A DNA stretch of 58,091 nt from Desulfobacteraceae bacterium (GCA_011390465.1 JAABSH010000020.1:1-58091), one strand, 5' to 3'; positions 45,999-54,360 are shown, numbered from the stretch's first letter. Numbers and translations: made by a program. The notes: generated by a model from the letters alone, not told the origin.

Positions 45999-47191
45999 CT
46001 TTTTTTTCTTTCAATCTGAGACCTCAGCATCAGCACAAAGGGAATGGCCAGAAGGGACAGCCCGGCCGATATCTTAAAAGTATTCACCAACCCCACCCAG
46101 TCCCCCATGACGCCGATCAACAGCCCGGTCACGGAATCCGAGATAAATGTGATGGTCATGTAAATACTGGTCATAAAAGTCTGATACCGGGTTTTCTGGT
46201 CCATGATTATGGCCAGGGTTACGGGTCCGGCGGACAGCATGATAAAGCCCAGGGCCAGCAGAACGGGAAACACCCAGAACCCTTTTGAAAAAATGAAAAC
46301 CATCATGAACAGAGGACTGAGCAGGGTGATCCACAGCAAAGTGGCCTCCCGGCCCAGCCGGTCGGACAAAGTGCCCGCCAGAAAAGTGCCCCCGGCCCCG
46401 GCCAGCTCAAACACGGAAAGCGACAGCCCGGCAAACCACAGGCTTTCGCCTTGGACATTCAGATAAGTGGGCAGGAAATTGACCACCGCGGATTTCATAA
46501 ACGCCCGGAACAGAATAATGCCGGCAATGCACAAAAACAGCTTCAGGTGCCGTCGAAATACCTCGCCGAACACGGAAAGCCTTTTTTTTTCCTTGATGTC
46601 CTGATGAATGGGAATGCGGCGGAACCGGACGAACAGCCAGGCAGACGCGGCCATGCCAAAAGGGATCAGCCGGTACGTGCCTTCCAGCCCCCACAGGGAC
46701 ACGGCCCCGAGAATAACCACCGGGCCGATGGTTCTGGCGATTTCACCGCCCACCATGTAAAAGGCCATGCCCCGGCCGATTTTGTCCCCGGAAAATCGTT
46801 TGATCATCACCGGGGCGGGCACATGAAAAAAAGACGCGCTGGTGCCCATGATGACCAGCAGAATGAGGACCATGGCGTAATGGGGAGAGAGTCCCAGCAG
46901 ACTCATGCAGGTGGCGGTAATGGCCGGGGTGAATATCACAAAATACCGGATTTTAAGGCGGTTTAAATGAATGCCGATAACCACATTAAACAGCGACGGC
47001 AGCCGCTGGCAGAAAACAAACAGTCCGGCAAAAGAATAGGAAATGGACAGTTTCTGGATCAAAAGCGGCAGGAGCGGCGCCAGAAACGAAGAATACACAT
47101 CATGAATAAAATGGGCCACGGACACGGCCGTTACATGCCGGGTGTAAAATTTTTCTTCTGGGGCTGGCGGGTGCTGATTATATCGGGTCAT
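45980..47191 (-). CDS. MFS transporter
   Basis: 403 residues, about 12 TM helices. N-terminal VSVAHFIHDVYSSFLAPLLPLLIQKL and GTLSDRLGREATLLWITL loop motif in the second half, similar to fosmidomycin-resistance-type MFS exporters. The substrate cannot be told from sequence. The extreme C-terminus is encoded by a heptamer tandem repeat. Confidence 0.88.
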   Translation of the reverse strand: MTRYNQHPPAPEEKFYTRHVTAVSVAHFIHDVYSSFLAPLLPLLIQKLSISYSFAGLFVFCQRLPSLFNVVIGIHLNRLKIRYFVIFTPAITATCMSLLGLSPHYAMVLILLVIMGTSASFFHVPAPVMIKRFSGDKIGRGMAFYMVGGEIARTIGPVVILGAVSLWGLEGTYRLIPFGMAASAWLFVRFRRIPIHQDIKEKKRLSVFGEVFRRHLKLFLCIAGIILFRAFMKSAVVNFLPTYLNVQGESLWFAGLSLSVFELAGAGGTFLAGTLSDRLGREATLLWITLLSPLFMMVFIFSKGFWVFPVLLALGFIMLSAGPVTLAIIMDQKTRYQTFMTSIYMTITFISDSVTGLLIGVMGDWVGLVNTFKISAGLSLLAIPFVLMLRSQIERKKRLKAED

Positions 47192-47293
47192 GGGTGAAAG
47201 CTCGGTAATGTATATTTTTATGATGTTCTTTTTTATGGCATATTATCATGGATTCTCCCAGTACAAAAAAAGGTTTTCATTAAATAAAAACCA

Positions 47294-47321
47294 TTGACGA
47301 GGTATCAATTGATACTATAAT
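47294..47321 (+). promoter_or_regulatory. promoter with embedded operator for the Panacea antitoxin gene
   Basis: TTGACG (47294-47299), 16-bp spacer, TATAAT (47316-47321). The spacer carries the perfect 14-bp palindrome GTATCAATTGATAC (47302-47315), an ideal place for an HTH repressor to block RNA polymerase. Autoregulation by the encoded HTH protein is inferred. Confidence 0.7.
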
Positions 47322-47322
47322 T

Positions 47323-47451
47323 ATGACAAAGCGACAGTCAAAAAGAGAACTGTTCAACAAGATCCGGATATACTTAAAATTTGCCCTCGCCGGCGGGAAG
47401 TTATGGCTGGTTTCGCTCCATAAAGACCGACCGTTTAAAAAGGGAGAATAA
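47323..47451 (+). CDS. candidate 42-residue protein upstream of the Panacea gene
   Basis: ATG directly after the -10 box to a TAA 2 bp before the Panacea ATG. The product is basic (about a third Lys/Arg) with a short hydrophobic centre (KFALAGGKLWLVSL). It sits where a toxin gene would be expected. Against it: no ribosome site, and transcription from the visible promoter would begin within the first codons. It could instead be leader sequence. Confidence 0.3.
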   Translation: MTKRQSKRELFNKIRIYLKFALAGGKLWLVSLHKDRPFKKGE

Positions 47452-47453
47452 AA

Positions 47454-48272
47454 ATGACAACCAAGGCATGTCCCATGGGGCACGGCCCGATGGAACAAAA
47501 ACTGCGAAAAAAAACAACCCTGTTCAGGGATGTTGAACTGAGCGTGGATGTAGCCGAGCACGTATGTCCTGTGTGCGGCATGACAGCCAGTAATATTGAA
47601 GCCGCCGGGCAGGTTCAGCGGCAGCTTGCCGATGCATACCGGGCAAAAAAGAACCGGCTGACGGGCGATGAAATCCGTTCCTTGCGCCAGGCAAAAAACC
47701 TGACACAGCTTGCATTAGCAGAAAAAATGGGCGTGGGGATTGCCAGCATCAAACGATGGGAGCTTGGAAATATTCAAAGCAGTTCCATGGACAACCTTTT
47801 GAGATCATATCTTGAGAATAATTGTGACTGCTCAACGAATGCCTATACGGGAAACCGCACTTTTTCCATGCCCAGGATCAAACGGGTGGCAAGACAATTT
47901 GAAACAATTTTGGGAAAGCGGCTGTTTAAAAAAGACGACAAGTTCCTGTTTTTTGCAAAGTACCTGTGGTACGCGGATATGATCGCATTTCGCAAAACAG
48001 GTAAAAGCATGACCGGTTCGACATACGCCGCCCTCACATATGGCCCGCAACTCAATAATTACCGGGACCTGGTCAGTGAAATCAAGCATTCCGTTGAATC
48101 CGATTCAGAGCCGCTACACGAGACGGAAATAGGAATTATCCAGACCATTGCGGATCAATTTCCGGATGAACGACAAATATATGCCGCGGCCCACAGGGAG
48201 AATGTCTGGAAACAGGCCCCTACCGGCACCTTGATCTCCTATGCGCAGGCTGCCAAATTGACTGAGATATAA
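47454..48272 (+). CDS. MqsA-like zinc / HTH / Panacea (DUF4065, SocA-type) antitoxin-like protein
   Basis: 272 residues. Zinc-finger-like N-terminus (CPMGHG and CPVC, so one usual Cys is His), XRE HTH at about 70-120 (EIRSLRQAKNLTQLALAEKMGVGIASIKRWELGN), and a C-terminal Panacea/DUF4065 domain (about 145-260; FFAKYLWYADMIAFRKTGKSMTGSTYAALTYGPQLNNY). Panacea domains are known in antitoxins that neutralise diverse toxins. AGGGAGA lies 8 bp before the ATG. No recognised toxin gene is next to it in either direction; the genes on either side are an MFS transporter and a dioxygenase. Confidence 0.85.
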   Translation: MTTKACPMGHGPMEQKLRKKTTLFRDVELSVDVAEHVCPVCGMTASNIEAAGQVQRQLADAYRAKKNRLTGDEIRSLRQAKNLTQLALAEKMGVGIASIKRWELGNIQSSSMDNLLRSYLENNCDCSTNAYTGNRTFSMPRIKRVARQFETILGKRLFKKDDKFLFFAKYLWYADMIAFRKTGKSMTGSTYAALTYGPQLNNYRDLVSEIKHSVESDSEPLHETEIGIIQTIADQFPDERQIYAAAHRENVWKQAPTGTLISYAQAAKLTEI

Positions 48273-48454
48273 ATCAGGAAACATCATACTTTTATCTTTT
48301 TCGAAATGCCCGAAGGTATAAGTGTCAGCTCTTGAATTGTAAATTATTGCGTTGGAGCTGACGGAAGCAATTCACAATGCCGCAGCTGATTACAGAAAGT
48401 GACATTGCTTCAGATGAAGCCTGTTGATTTTCTTAAAATATAAAGGATTCACCC

Positions 48455-49279
48455 ATGACTGCGGAAAGCCCCCCTGCAATGCCGCTGATGCCGGTAATTT
48501 TTGTTTCTCACGGTCCGCCGTCAATTTTACTGATGGAGACACCGGTTCGGTCTTTTTTAGAACAACTGGGCAGGCAAATCCCCCGTCCCGATTCAATCCT
48601 GTGCATATCCGCCCACTGGGAAGCCACCCGGCCGACAGTCAGCGCCGGGGCGCAGCCCGGCATCCTCTATGATTTTGGCGGGCCGCCCCGGTTGTTTGAG
48701 CAGACATATCCGGCACCGGGATCTCCTGAACTGGCAGATAAAGCCATTGAACTTCTGGATGCCGCCGGCATCGCTGCGGGGAAAAATCCGGACCGGGGCC
48801 TGGATCATGGGGCCTGGGTACCGCTTAAACTGATGTTTCCGGATGCTGACATTCCTGTTGTTCAGCTTTCCATTCAGACCGGAAAAGACACAGCCCACCA
48901 CGTTGAACTTGGGAAAGCACTGCAGCCCCTGCGTCAAAACGGCGTGCTGATTCTTGGCAGCGGAGGCGCGGCCCATAACCTGTATGACATTCAGGGCCAT
49001 GGGATCGATGATGCCCCGGTCGATTATACCGCCGCATTTGATCAATGGCTTTTTGAGCGGCTGACATCCGGCCAGACCCGAAAGGTGATCGATTATCAGC
49101 AATGGGCGCCGGAGCCGGAACAGAGCCACCCCTTTCCTGCCGAACATTTTTTGCCGTTGCTGGTTTGCCTGGGTGCAGGCCCTGAAACTGAAAAAGCAGC
49201 GCTTATCCACCGGGGATTTATGTATGGAACCCTTTCCATGGCCGCTTATCAATGGGGCAAAGCCAAATTGGAAGAGTGA
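48455..49279 (+). CDS. DODA-type extradiol ring-cleavage dioxygenase (LigB family)
   Basis: 274 residues. Fe-ligand and catalytic His segments: FVSHGPPSILL, CISAHWEATRP, GLDHGAWVPLKLMFPDADIPVVQLSIQ, GSGGAAHNL. Matches the 4,5-DOPA dioxygenase/YgiD family of single-domain enzymes. Substrate unknown, probably a catechol. Its own 180-bp leader contains a GTCAGCTC/GAGCTGAC inverted repeat (48324-48362). Confidence 0.9.
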   Translation: MTAESPPAMPLMPVIFVSHGPPSILLMETPVRSFLEQLGRQIPRPDSILCISAHWEATRPTVSAGAQPGILYDFGGPPRLFEQTYPAPGSPELADKAIELLDAAGIAAGKNPDRGLDHGAWVPLKLMFPDADIPVVQLSIQTGKDTAHHVELGKALQPLRQNGVLILGSGGAAHNLYDIQGHGIDDAPVDYTAAFDQWLFERLTSGQTRKVIDYQQWAPEPEQSHPFPAEHFLPLLVCLGAGPETEKAALIHRGFMYGTLSMAAYQWGKAKLEE

Positions 49280-49470
49280 AATCCAATCGGGGGGGACACC
49301 CGTTTAATCAAATAACAACAGTCAAAATATTCAGAAAGCGAATGCGGTAGAAATATAAAATCTTTCTGAAAAATGTAAAGATGTGTAAAGTGGTATTGCA
49401 GTCACTGTTTTGTGATTTCGTATGCTGGCAGCAAGTAAAATTTACTATAAAACAAGGACACAGCCTGCCG

Positions 49471-49569
49471 ATGAGTAACCAGCAATCCGCAGACCCTTTG
49501 CACGGCATCACCCTGGAACAGATCGTCAGTAAATTGGATAACCATAAAAGAGAAATACCGGTATGGTGA
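49471..49569 (+). pseudogene. VF530-family gene remnant, truncated after about 22 codons
   Basis: SNQQSADPLHGITLEQIVSKL matches the conserved start of VF530 DNA-binding-like proteins (usual length about 70-90). After the KL the family expects an ELxxxYGWxxLG segment; here the frame runs DNHKREIPVW and stops, overlapping the start of the next gene. So the rest of VF530 was lost, apparently by a deletion joined to the RimB-like gene. Confidence 0.65.
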
Positions 49570-50072
49570 AAAAGAAAAAAACCGGGCTGCCGGTCATCGG
49601 ATGGCGGGAATGGGTCGGACTCCCGGACTTCGGGATCAGAAACATTAAGGCAAAGGTCGATACCGGTGCCCGTTCTTCGTCCCTGCAGGCCTTTAACCTT
49701 CATGAATTTGACCGCGAGGGTATAAAATGGGTGCGATTCAAAGTCCATCCCATCCAGCGCAACAGCGAGAAGACGGTTGAAATAGAGGCCAGGGTTTTCG
49801 AATTTCGGTCTGTAAAAAGTTCAAATGGCGTGTCCGCGATGCGTCCGGTTATCGTCACCCCTGTCGAGCTGCTCGGTCAGATCTTCCCGGTGGAGCTGAC
49901 ACTCGCAAGCCGCGATAAAATGGGCTTCCGGATGCTGCTCGGCCGAGAGGCGTTCCGCCGTCGGTTTCTTGTAGATGCCGGCAGGTCTTATTATGGGGGT
50001 AGACCCCGGATAAAAACGAAATCCCTGAAAAAAGCAGCCGCTGCCGGACTTCGGCAGGGCCGGAGGAAATAA
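49563..50072 (+). CDS. RimB-like retropepsin protease (ATP-dependent zinc protease family)
   Basis: 169 residues, PF05618-like. IGWREWVGLPDFGIRNIKAKVDTGARSSSLQA holds the retropepsin-like DTGA catalytic motif, and ELTLASRDKMGFRMLLGREAFRRRFLVDAGRSY is the second conserved half. In Pseudomonas, RimB sits beside RimK and acts with it on ribosomal protein S6. Overlaps the VF530 remnant and is followed by rimK after 5 bp. Basic C-terminal tail. Confidence 0.88.
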   Translation: MVKKKKTGLPVIGWREWVGLPDFGIRNIKAKVDTGARSSSLQAFNLHEFDREGIKWVRFKVHPIQRNSEKTVEIEARVFEFRSVKSSNGVSAMRPVIVTPVELLGQIFPVELTLASRDKMGFRMLLGREAFRRRFLVDAGRSYYGGRPRIKTKSLKKAAAAGLRQGRRK

Positions 50073-50077
50073 TAATT

Positions 50078-51340
50078 ATGAAAATGGCCATTCTTTCCTG
50101 TAATCCAAAATGTTACAGCACCCGGCGGCTGCGTGAAGCTGCAACGCAGCGCGGCCATAGTGTCAAAGTGTTGAATACGTTGAAGTTTGCCATTGACCTT
50201 GAACAGGGGAATCCGGATCTTTATTATCGCCAGAAACAACTTTCTCCCTATGATGCGGTGCTGCCGAGAATCGGTGCATCGATTACGTATTACGGCACGG
50301 CGGTGGTCCGGCAATTTGAGCAAATGGATGTCTTTTGTGCCAATTCATCCGCAAGTATTACCATCTCGCGTGACAAGCTTCGCAGTCTGCAGGTTCTCAG
50401 CCGCCACCAGATCGGTATTCCGAAGACCACCTTTGTGCGGGACAAGAAGGATGTCCTTCCGGCCATTGAAAGAGTGGGGGGCGCACCGGTTGTCATTAAA
50501 CTGCTGGAAGGGACCCAGGGAATCGGGGTTCTTTTGGCAGAATCGGTAGAATCCGCTTCGGCAATCATAGAAATGCTGCAAAGCCAGAAGCAAAGCGTGT
50601 TGATTCAGAAATTCGTTGCAGAAAGCAAAGGCCGCGATATCCGGGCATTTGTCGTGGGAAATCATGTGGTCGGCGCCATGCGTCGAATTGCCCAGGGCCA
50701 GGAATTCCGGAGCAATGTTCACCGGGGCGGCCACACGGAACCGGTGGTCCTCGATGAATCCTACAGCGAAACGGCGGTCCGGGCTGCCCAGATCATGGGG
50801 TTGCGCGTCGCCGGCGTTGATTTGCTCGAAGGCAGTGCCGGTCCGCAGGTGATGGAAGTAAATTCATCCCCGGGGCTGGAAGGTATTGAAGGAACCACGC
50901 AACTCGATATCGCCGGTGCCATTATCGACTATATGGCTGCTCAGGTCAATTTCCCGGAAATTGACCTTCGCCAGCGATTGACGGTGAGTCGCGGGTATGA
51001 TGTGGCGGAGATTTATATACCGGAAGGCTCGGAGTATAATAATATCTCAATCAGGGAATCCGGATTGCGGGATAAAGACATCATTGTGCTGACGCTGTAT
51101 CGCGGCACCACGGTTATTCCAAATCCCCGGCCGCAACGGCAGCTTCAGGCCGGTGACCGGCTGCTTTGCTTCGGCAAACGGGAACTCATGCGTGAGCTGA
51201 TCCCCGACAAGGTCCGCCGCAAGCGACGTCCAAAGGTAAAAGTGCTTCCCGAACTGACCGTTGCCAGGGAAGTTCATCAGGATTCCGCTCATATTGAAAC
51301 AGTCCCCATGCCGCCAGAAGAAGGAGACGGACTTGAGTAA
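50078..51340 (+). CDS. rimK: RimK-family glutamate ligase with C-terminal RCK_C (TrkA-C) domain
   Basis: 420 residues. Residues 1-300 are RimK ATP-grasp: ILSCNPKCYSTRRLREAATQRGHSVKVLNTLK, VLPRIGASITYYGTAVVRQFE, PVVIKLLEGTQGIGVLLAES, IRAFVVGNHVVGAMRRIA and VMEVNSSPGLEGIEGTT (Mg ligands). Residues about 315-400 (VAEIYIPEGSEYNNISIRESGLRDKDIIVLTLYRGTTVIPNPRPQRQLQAGDRLLCFG) are an RCK_C domain, absent from E. coli RimK and used elsewhere to bind ligands such as cyclic dinucleotides. RimK adds glutamates to S6. The extra domain suggests ligand control. Confidence 0.92.
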   Translation: MKMAILSCNPKCYSTRRLREAATQRGHSVKVLNTLKFAIDLEQGNPDLYYRQKQLSPYDAVLPRIGASITYYGTAVVRQFEQMDVFCANSSASITISRDKLRSLQVLSRHQIGIPKTTFVRDKKDVLPAIERVGGAPVVIKLLEGTQGIGVLLAESVESASAIIEMLQSQKQSVLIQKFVAESKGRDIRAFVVGNHVVGAMRRIAQGQEFRSNVHRGGHTEPVVLDESYSETAVRAAQIMGLRVAGVDLLEGSAGPQVMEVNSSPGLEGIEGTTQLDIAGAIIDYMAAQVNFPEIDLRQRLTVSRGYDVAEIYIPEGSEYNNISIRESGLRDKDIIVLTLYRGTTVIPNPRPQRQLQAGDRLLCFGKRELMRELIPDKVRRKRRPKVKVLPELTVAREVHQDSAHIETVPMPPEEGDGLE

Positions 51341-52412
51341 TCCCATGGACCCTAAACCCGCTGATGAATGGTTTGGACAAAAGATTCCCGCTGGTGCGTC
51401 ACGTGATGTGAACCTTGCCGTCAGCGAAAGTTACAGCAGCATGACGGTAAACATTCAAATTCATATTCGCCGGGCAAAAGAAGACGGCCCGGTGGTTTTT
51501 GTCACTGCCGCCCTGCACGGCAATGAAATTAACGGAACCGGTGCCATCCGGCGGCTGATCATGGACGAGGATTTTCATCCGCTTCGGGGAACGCTCGTCC
51601 TTATTCCTGTCCTGAACCTGCTGGCGTTTGATCGTCACACCCGGTATCTGCCGGACCGGCGTGATTTGAACCGGCACTTTCCCGGATCTGCCGGCGGAAG
51701 CCTTGCCAGTCGAATGGCGGCTACCATTTTCAATGAAATCATATCGCGCTGTGATTACGGGATTGACCTGCATACGGCATCGGTAAGACGTACGAATTAT
51801 CCGACCATCCGGGCGGACCTGAGTGACCCGGGGGTCTGTCGTATTGCAAAATCGTTCGGATCCGAGATCATTATCAACAAGAACGGACCGAAAGGGTCCC
51901 TTCGCCGGGAAGCCACCCGTTCCGGATGTCCGACATTCATTATGGAAGGAGGGGAAGTCTGGAAAGTCGAGCCGGGCATTGTTGAAACCACCGTTCGGGG
52001 GATTAAGAATGTGCTGCGGGAACTGGACATGCTTGACGGTGAGCCTGAACGTCCTATATATCAATTGGTTATTAATAAATCAAAATGGATAAGGGCTGAC
52101 CGAGGCGGTTTTCTGAATTTCCACGTCAAGCCGGGAGACATTATTGAAAAGGGGCAGCCGTTAGCGACAAACTCGACGCTTTTAGGCAGGGAGCACGATA
52201 TGCTTTGTGCCCCTTTTAACGCAGTGGTCATCGGCATGACCAGTCTGCCGGCGATTAGTCCCGGGGAACCGATCTGCAATCTCGGCAAGCTGCCCAGAGG
52301 CTCTAAACCGTCTGAACTCATGCGGAAAAGGCTTGAAGAAGATGGTCTTGAGCAACGGGTATCGGAAGAGCTTGCATCCAATATTTTTATTGTCGAACCA
52401 TCTGAAAAATAA
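51333..52412 (+). CDS. succinylglutamate desuccinylase/aspartoacylase-family metallohydrolase
   Basis: About 359 residues. Zn motif HGNEINGTGAIRRL, DRRDLNRHFPG, IDLHTASVRRTNYPTIRAD and FIMEGGEVWKVEP match AstE/AspA carboxypeptidase-like enzymes. A C-terminal biotinyl/lipoyl-like beta domain (about 270-340; SKWIRADRGGFLNFHVKPGDIIEKGQPLA) is typical of the larger bacterial subgroup. Start is TTG 51333, 6 bp after AAGGAG and overlapping the rimK stop; an ATG at 51345 is alternative. Third gene of the rim-type operon, a possible eraser of glutamyl modification (inference). Confidence 0.87.
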   Translation: MSNPMDPKPADEWFGQKIPAGASRDVNLAVSESYSSMTVNIQIHIRRAKEDGPVVFVTAALHGNEINGTGAIRRLIMDEDFHPLRGTLVLIPVLNLLAFDRHTRYLPDRRDLNRHFPGSAGGSLASRMAATIFNEIISRCDYGIDLHTASVRRTNYPTIRADLSDPGVCRIAKSFGSEIIINKNGPKGSLRREATRSGCPTFIMEGGEVWKVEPGIVETTVRGIKNVLRELDMLDGEPERPIYQLVINKSKWIRADRGGFLNFHVKPGDIIEKGQPLATNSTLLGREHDMLCAPFNAVVIGMTSLPAISPGEPICNLGKLPRGSKPSELMRKRLEEDGLEQRVSEELASNIFIVEPSEK

Positions 52413-52462
52413 ATTCCCTTGAGTGATAATTTAAAACTGACAGTCATCAAAATTTTTAGCCC

Positions 52463-53113
52463 ATGATTTCCCTTACAACATTGTCTGATTTTTTAAAAAC
52501 CTATGAGCCGAGAAAAATAGCCGGCAGGAGATTTTTCATACGCTCAGGTGTCGCTATTATTTTTGCCAACAGTCATTCCGGGGATAATGCAAAAATATTG
52601 ATGATCAGGAGAGCCAAAAAAAAGGGTGATCCATGGTCCGGCGACATGGCCTTTCCCGGTGGCCGTTTCAGCACAGCAACGGATAAAAATATTTATGAAA
52701 CTGCCATCCGGGAATTATATGAAGAAACAGGCGTGGAGGTAAAACACGGGCTTGAAAACATAGGACGTCTCTCGGAGCTCTTAACCAGGGCTCATGAGAA
52801 AGCGGCCCCCATGATCATTACGCCATTTGTCTTCAGAGTGGATAAAATGCCGGATTTTAAAAAAAATAGTGAGGTGGAAGAACTGGTATGGATACCTTTG
52901 TCATATTTTTTCAACCAGCGGAATAGAAATACCATGGAGCTGCGGCGGGGAAAATTTAAATGGGGGTTTCCAAGTTATATTTATGATAAAAAATGTATCT
53001 GGGGCTTAAGTCTCTCAATGATTGACGAACTCGGCAATATCCATGCCCATATCCTAAACGGAACAAATATCAGACGCAAGCTGTTCGTTCTTCCCAGGTT
53101 TAAAGGCCTTTGA
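52463..53113 (+). CDS. NUDIX hydrolase (CoA pyrophosphatase-like)
   Basis: 216 residues. RRAKKKGDPWSGDMAFPGGRFSTATDKNIYETAIRELYEETGVEV contains the Nudix helix REx2EExG in the form seen in CoA diphosphatases. Lies 50 bp after the rim operon on the same strand, possibly co-transcribed. Confidence 0.87.
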   Translation: MISLTTLSDFLKTYEPRKIAGRRFFIRSGVAIIFANSHSGDNAKILMIRRAKKKGDPWSGDMAFPGGRFSTATDKNIYETAIRELYEETGVEVKHGLENIGRLSELLTRAHEKAAPMIITPFVFRVDKMPDFKKNSEVEELVWIPLSYFFNQRNRNTMELRRGKFKWGFPSYIYDKKCIWGLSLSMIDELGNIHAHILNGTNIRRKLFVLPRFKGL

Positions 53114-53154
53114 TGAACCGTATATTAATTTTTTAAATACCGGAGGGAAAAATT

Positions 53155-53379
53155 GTGAAAAAAAGCGCATTGTTTTTATCCATTATTCTTAGTTTGTTTA
53201 TTGTTTTCGGATGTGCTGACAAAGCCGAAGAAAAATATGAAACCGCCCAATTCGAAGAATTACAGACAAACTTTACTCATGCCAAAAAATTATACACGAC
53301 TATAATCGAAAACTATCCCGAAAGTGAGTATGCCGATAAAGCCAGGGAGAGACTGGAAATAATTAAAGATAAGAAATAG
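53155..53379 (+). CDS. small TPR-like lipoprotein
   Basis: 74 residues, GTG start with GGAGG 8 bp upstream. Signal with lipobox VFGC-AD; mature part is one helical TPR-like unit (HAKKLYTTIIENYPESEYADKARERLEII), as in the YfiO/BamD repeat. Probably membrane-anchored; function unknown. Confidence 0.8.
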   Translation: MKKSALFLSIILSLFIVFGCADKAEEKYETAQFEELQTNFTHAKKLYTTIIENYPESEYADKARERLEIIKDKK

Positions 53380-53616
53380 ATAATCGGAAATCCGCCGGAA
53401 ATCCAGTCGGACCAAATCAACTTTGTACATTCATCGTGTACAAATAGAAAAAAAGAATTCATTGCCGGCAATGCCGATACGGTGACTCATAACACAGGCC
53501 CTGATACGGAAATGAATTAATTCAAATCCAATTTTTACCTTTTATTATGACGGTCCCGAATGCGTGCGGTAAAGGAAATTGATGGCTGTGGTAATTTTAA
53601 TTTAAAAGGGTGATGC
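53380..53616. other. non-coding spacer with inverted repeat
   Basis: No gene seen. TTGTACA/TGTACAA (53423-53429 and 53437-53443) could be a regulator site or hairpin. The bases 53406-53421 (GTCGGACCAAATCAAC) recur nearly unchanged after the transporter pseudogene. Confidence 0.45.
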
Positions 53617-54096
53617 GTGATTGGTGACGCGATGAAAGTAAAAAACACGAAAGATAACAAGATGGCCGGCACTCTGGGAACTTTTGCAGGCGTTTTCACG
53701 CCGAGCATATTGACCATCCTGGGCATTATTCTCTTCCTGCGAACCGGCTAGGTGGTGGGCAGCGCCGGCCTGGCCCGTGCACTGATCATGATCGGCATTG
53801 CCAATCTCATTTCCCTGCTGACCAGTGTATCGCTGTCGGCCATTGCCACCAATTTGAAGGTCAAAGGCGGGGGAGATTACTACCTGATTTCGCGGACCCT
53901 CGGCCTGGAATTCGGGGGTGCCATCGGTATTGTCCTGTTTCTCGCCCAGGCCGTGTCCATCGCTTTTTATTGCATCGGTTTCGGTGAGGCGCTGGTCGCA
54001 TCGCCGCTTCTATCGGCCCAGACAGTCTCGCCGCGGCTTATCGCCGCATCTGCCGTTGCCTTTCTCTTTATTTTCGCCTGGAAGGGTGCCGTCTGA
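53617..54096 (+). pseudogene. APC/SLC12-like amino-acid or cation-chloride transporter, nonsense-interrupted and truncated
   Basis: The frame reads MKVKNTKDNKMAGTLGTFAG VFTPSILTILGIILFLRTG-stop-VVGSAGLARALIMIGIANLISLLTSVSLSAIATNLKVKGGGDYYLISRTLGLEFGGAIGIVLFLAQ. This is the N-terminal part of SLC12/APC permeases, where GWVVG is expected: the TAG at 53749-53751 replaces a Trp codon (TGG to TAG). The frame ends at AWKGAV after about five TM helices of about 12, so the rest is missing. Start is GTG 53617 or ATG 53632. Confidence 0.8.
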
Positions 54097-54114
54097 ATTC
54101 GGTCGGACCGAATT
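54096..54114. repeat. 19-bp palindrome at the transporter pseudogene breakpoint
   Basis: AATTCGGTC-G-GACCGAATT is a perfect palindrome around one central base, located exactly where homology to the transporter ends. It could be a deletion scar or a recombinase/regulator site. Confidence 0.5.
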
Positions 54115-54250
54115 AACTCCCTAATATAAAAAGAAATATGCTTAAAACTTGCCCATTAAAACCGCTTAAACCCCGCTTCTTGGTGCCAAAAAGCAGGGTT
54201 TAAGGAAAAACGAATCTGCTTATCCAGGTGGCTCGAGCGATCTGTTTTTT

Positions 54251-54311
54251 CTGGATTCCGGCTAAAAGATTGCCGGAATGACGGAGTGGGACTGCCGGAA
54301 TGACGGAGGGA
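54251..54311 (+). repeat. dispersed 'CCGGAATGACGGAG' hairpin repeat, copy 3 plus half copy
   Basis: CTGGATTCCGGCTAAAAGAT followed by TGCCGGAATGACGGAG (54251-54286) matches the copies near 6 kb; a truncated second unit ACTGCCGGAATGACGGAGGG lies at 54290-54310. Confidence 0.75.
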
Positions 54312-54338
54312 GAGAGGATGCTCACTCGGACCAACGTA

Positions 54339-54360
54339 GGGGAGGGGTTTATCCCCTCCC
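54339..54360. repeat. GGGGAGGGG hairpin repeat
   Basis: GGGGAGGGG-TTTAT-CCCCTCCC: an 8-bp stem with a short loop, GC-rich, preceded by ACGTA. Looks like a dispersed REP-type hairpin. Confidence 0.55.

Noticed and set aside
48324-48362. GTCAGCTC/GAGCTGAC inverted repeat as a terminator of the Panacea gene
   Set aside because: Stem of 8 with a 23-base loop and no U-run; too weak to call.
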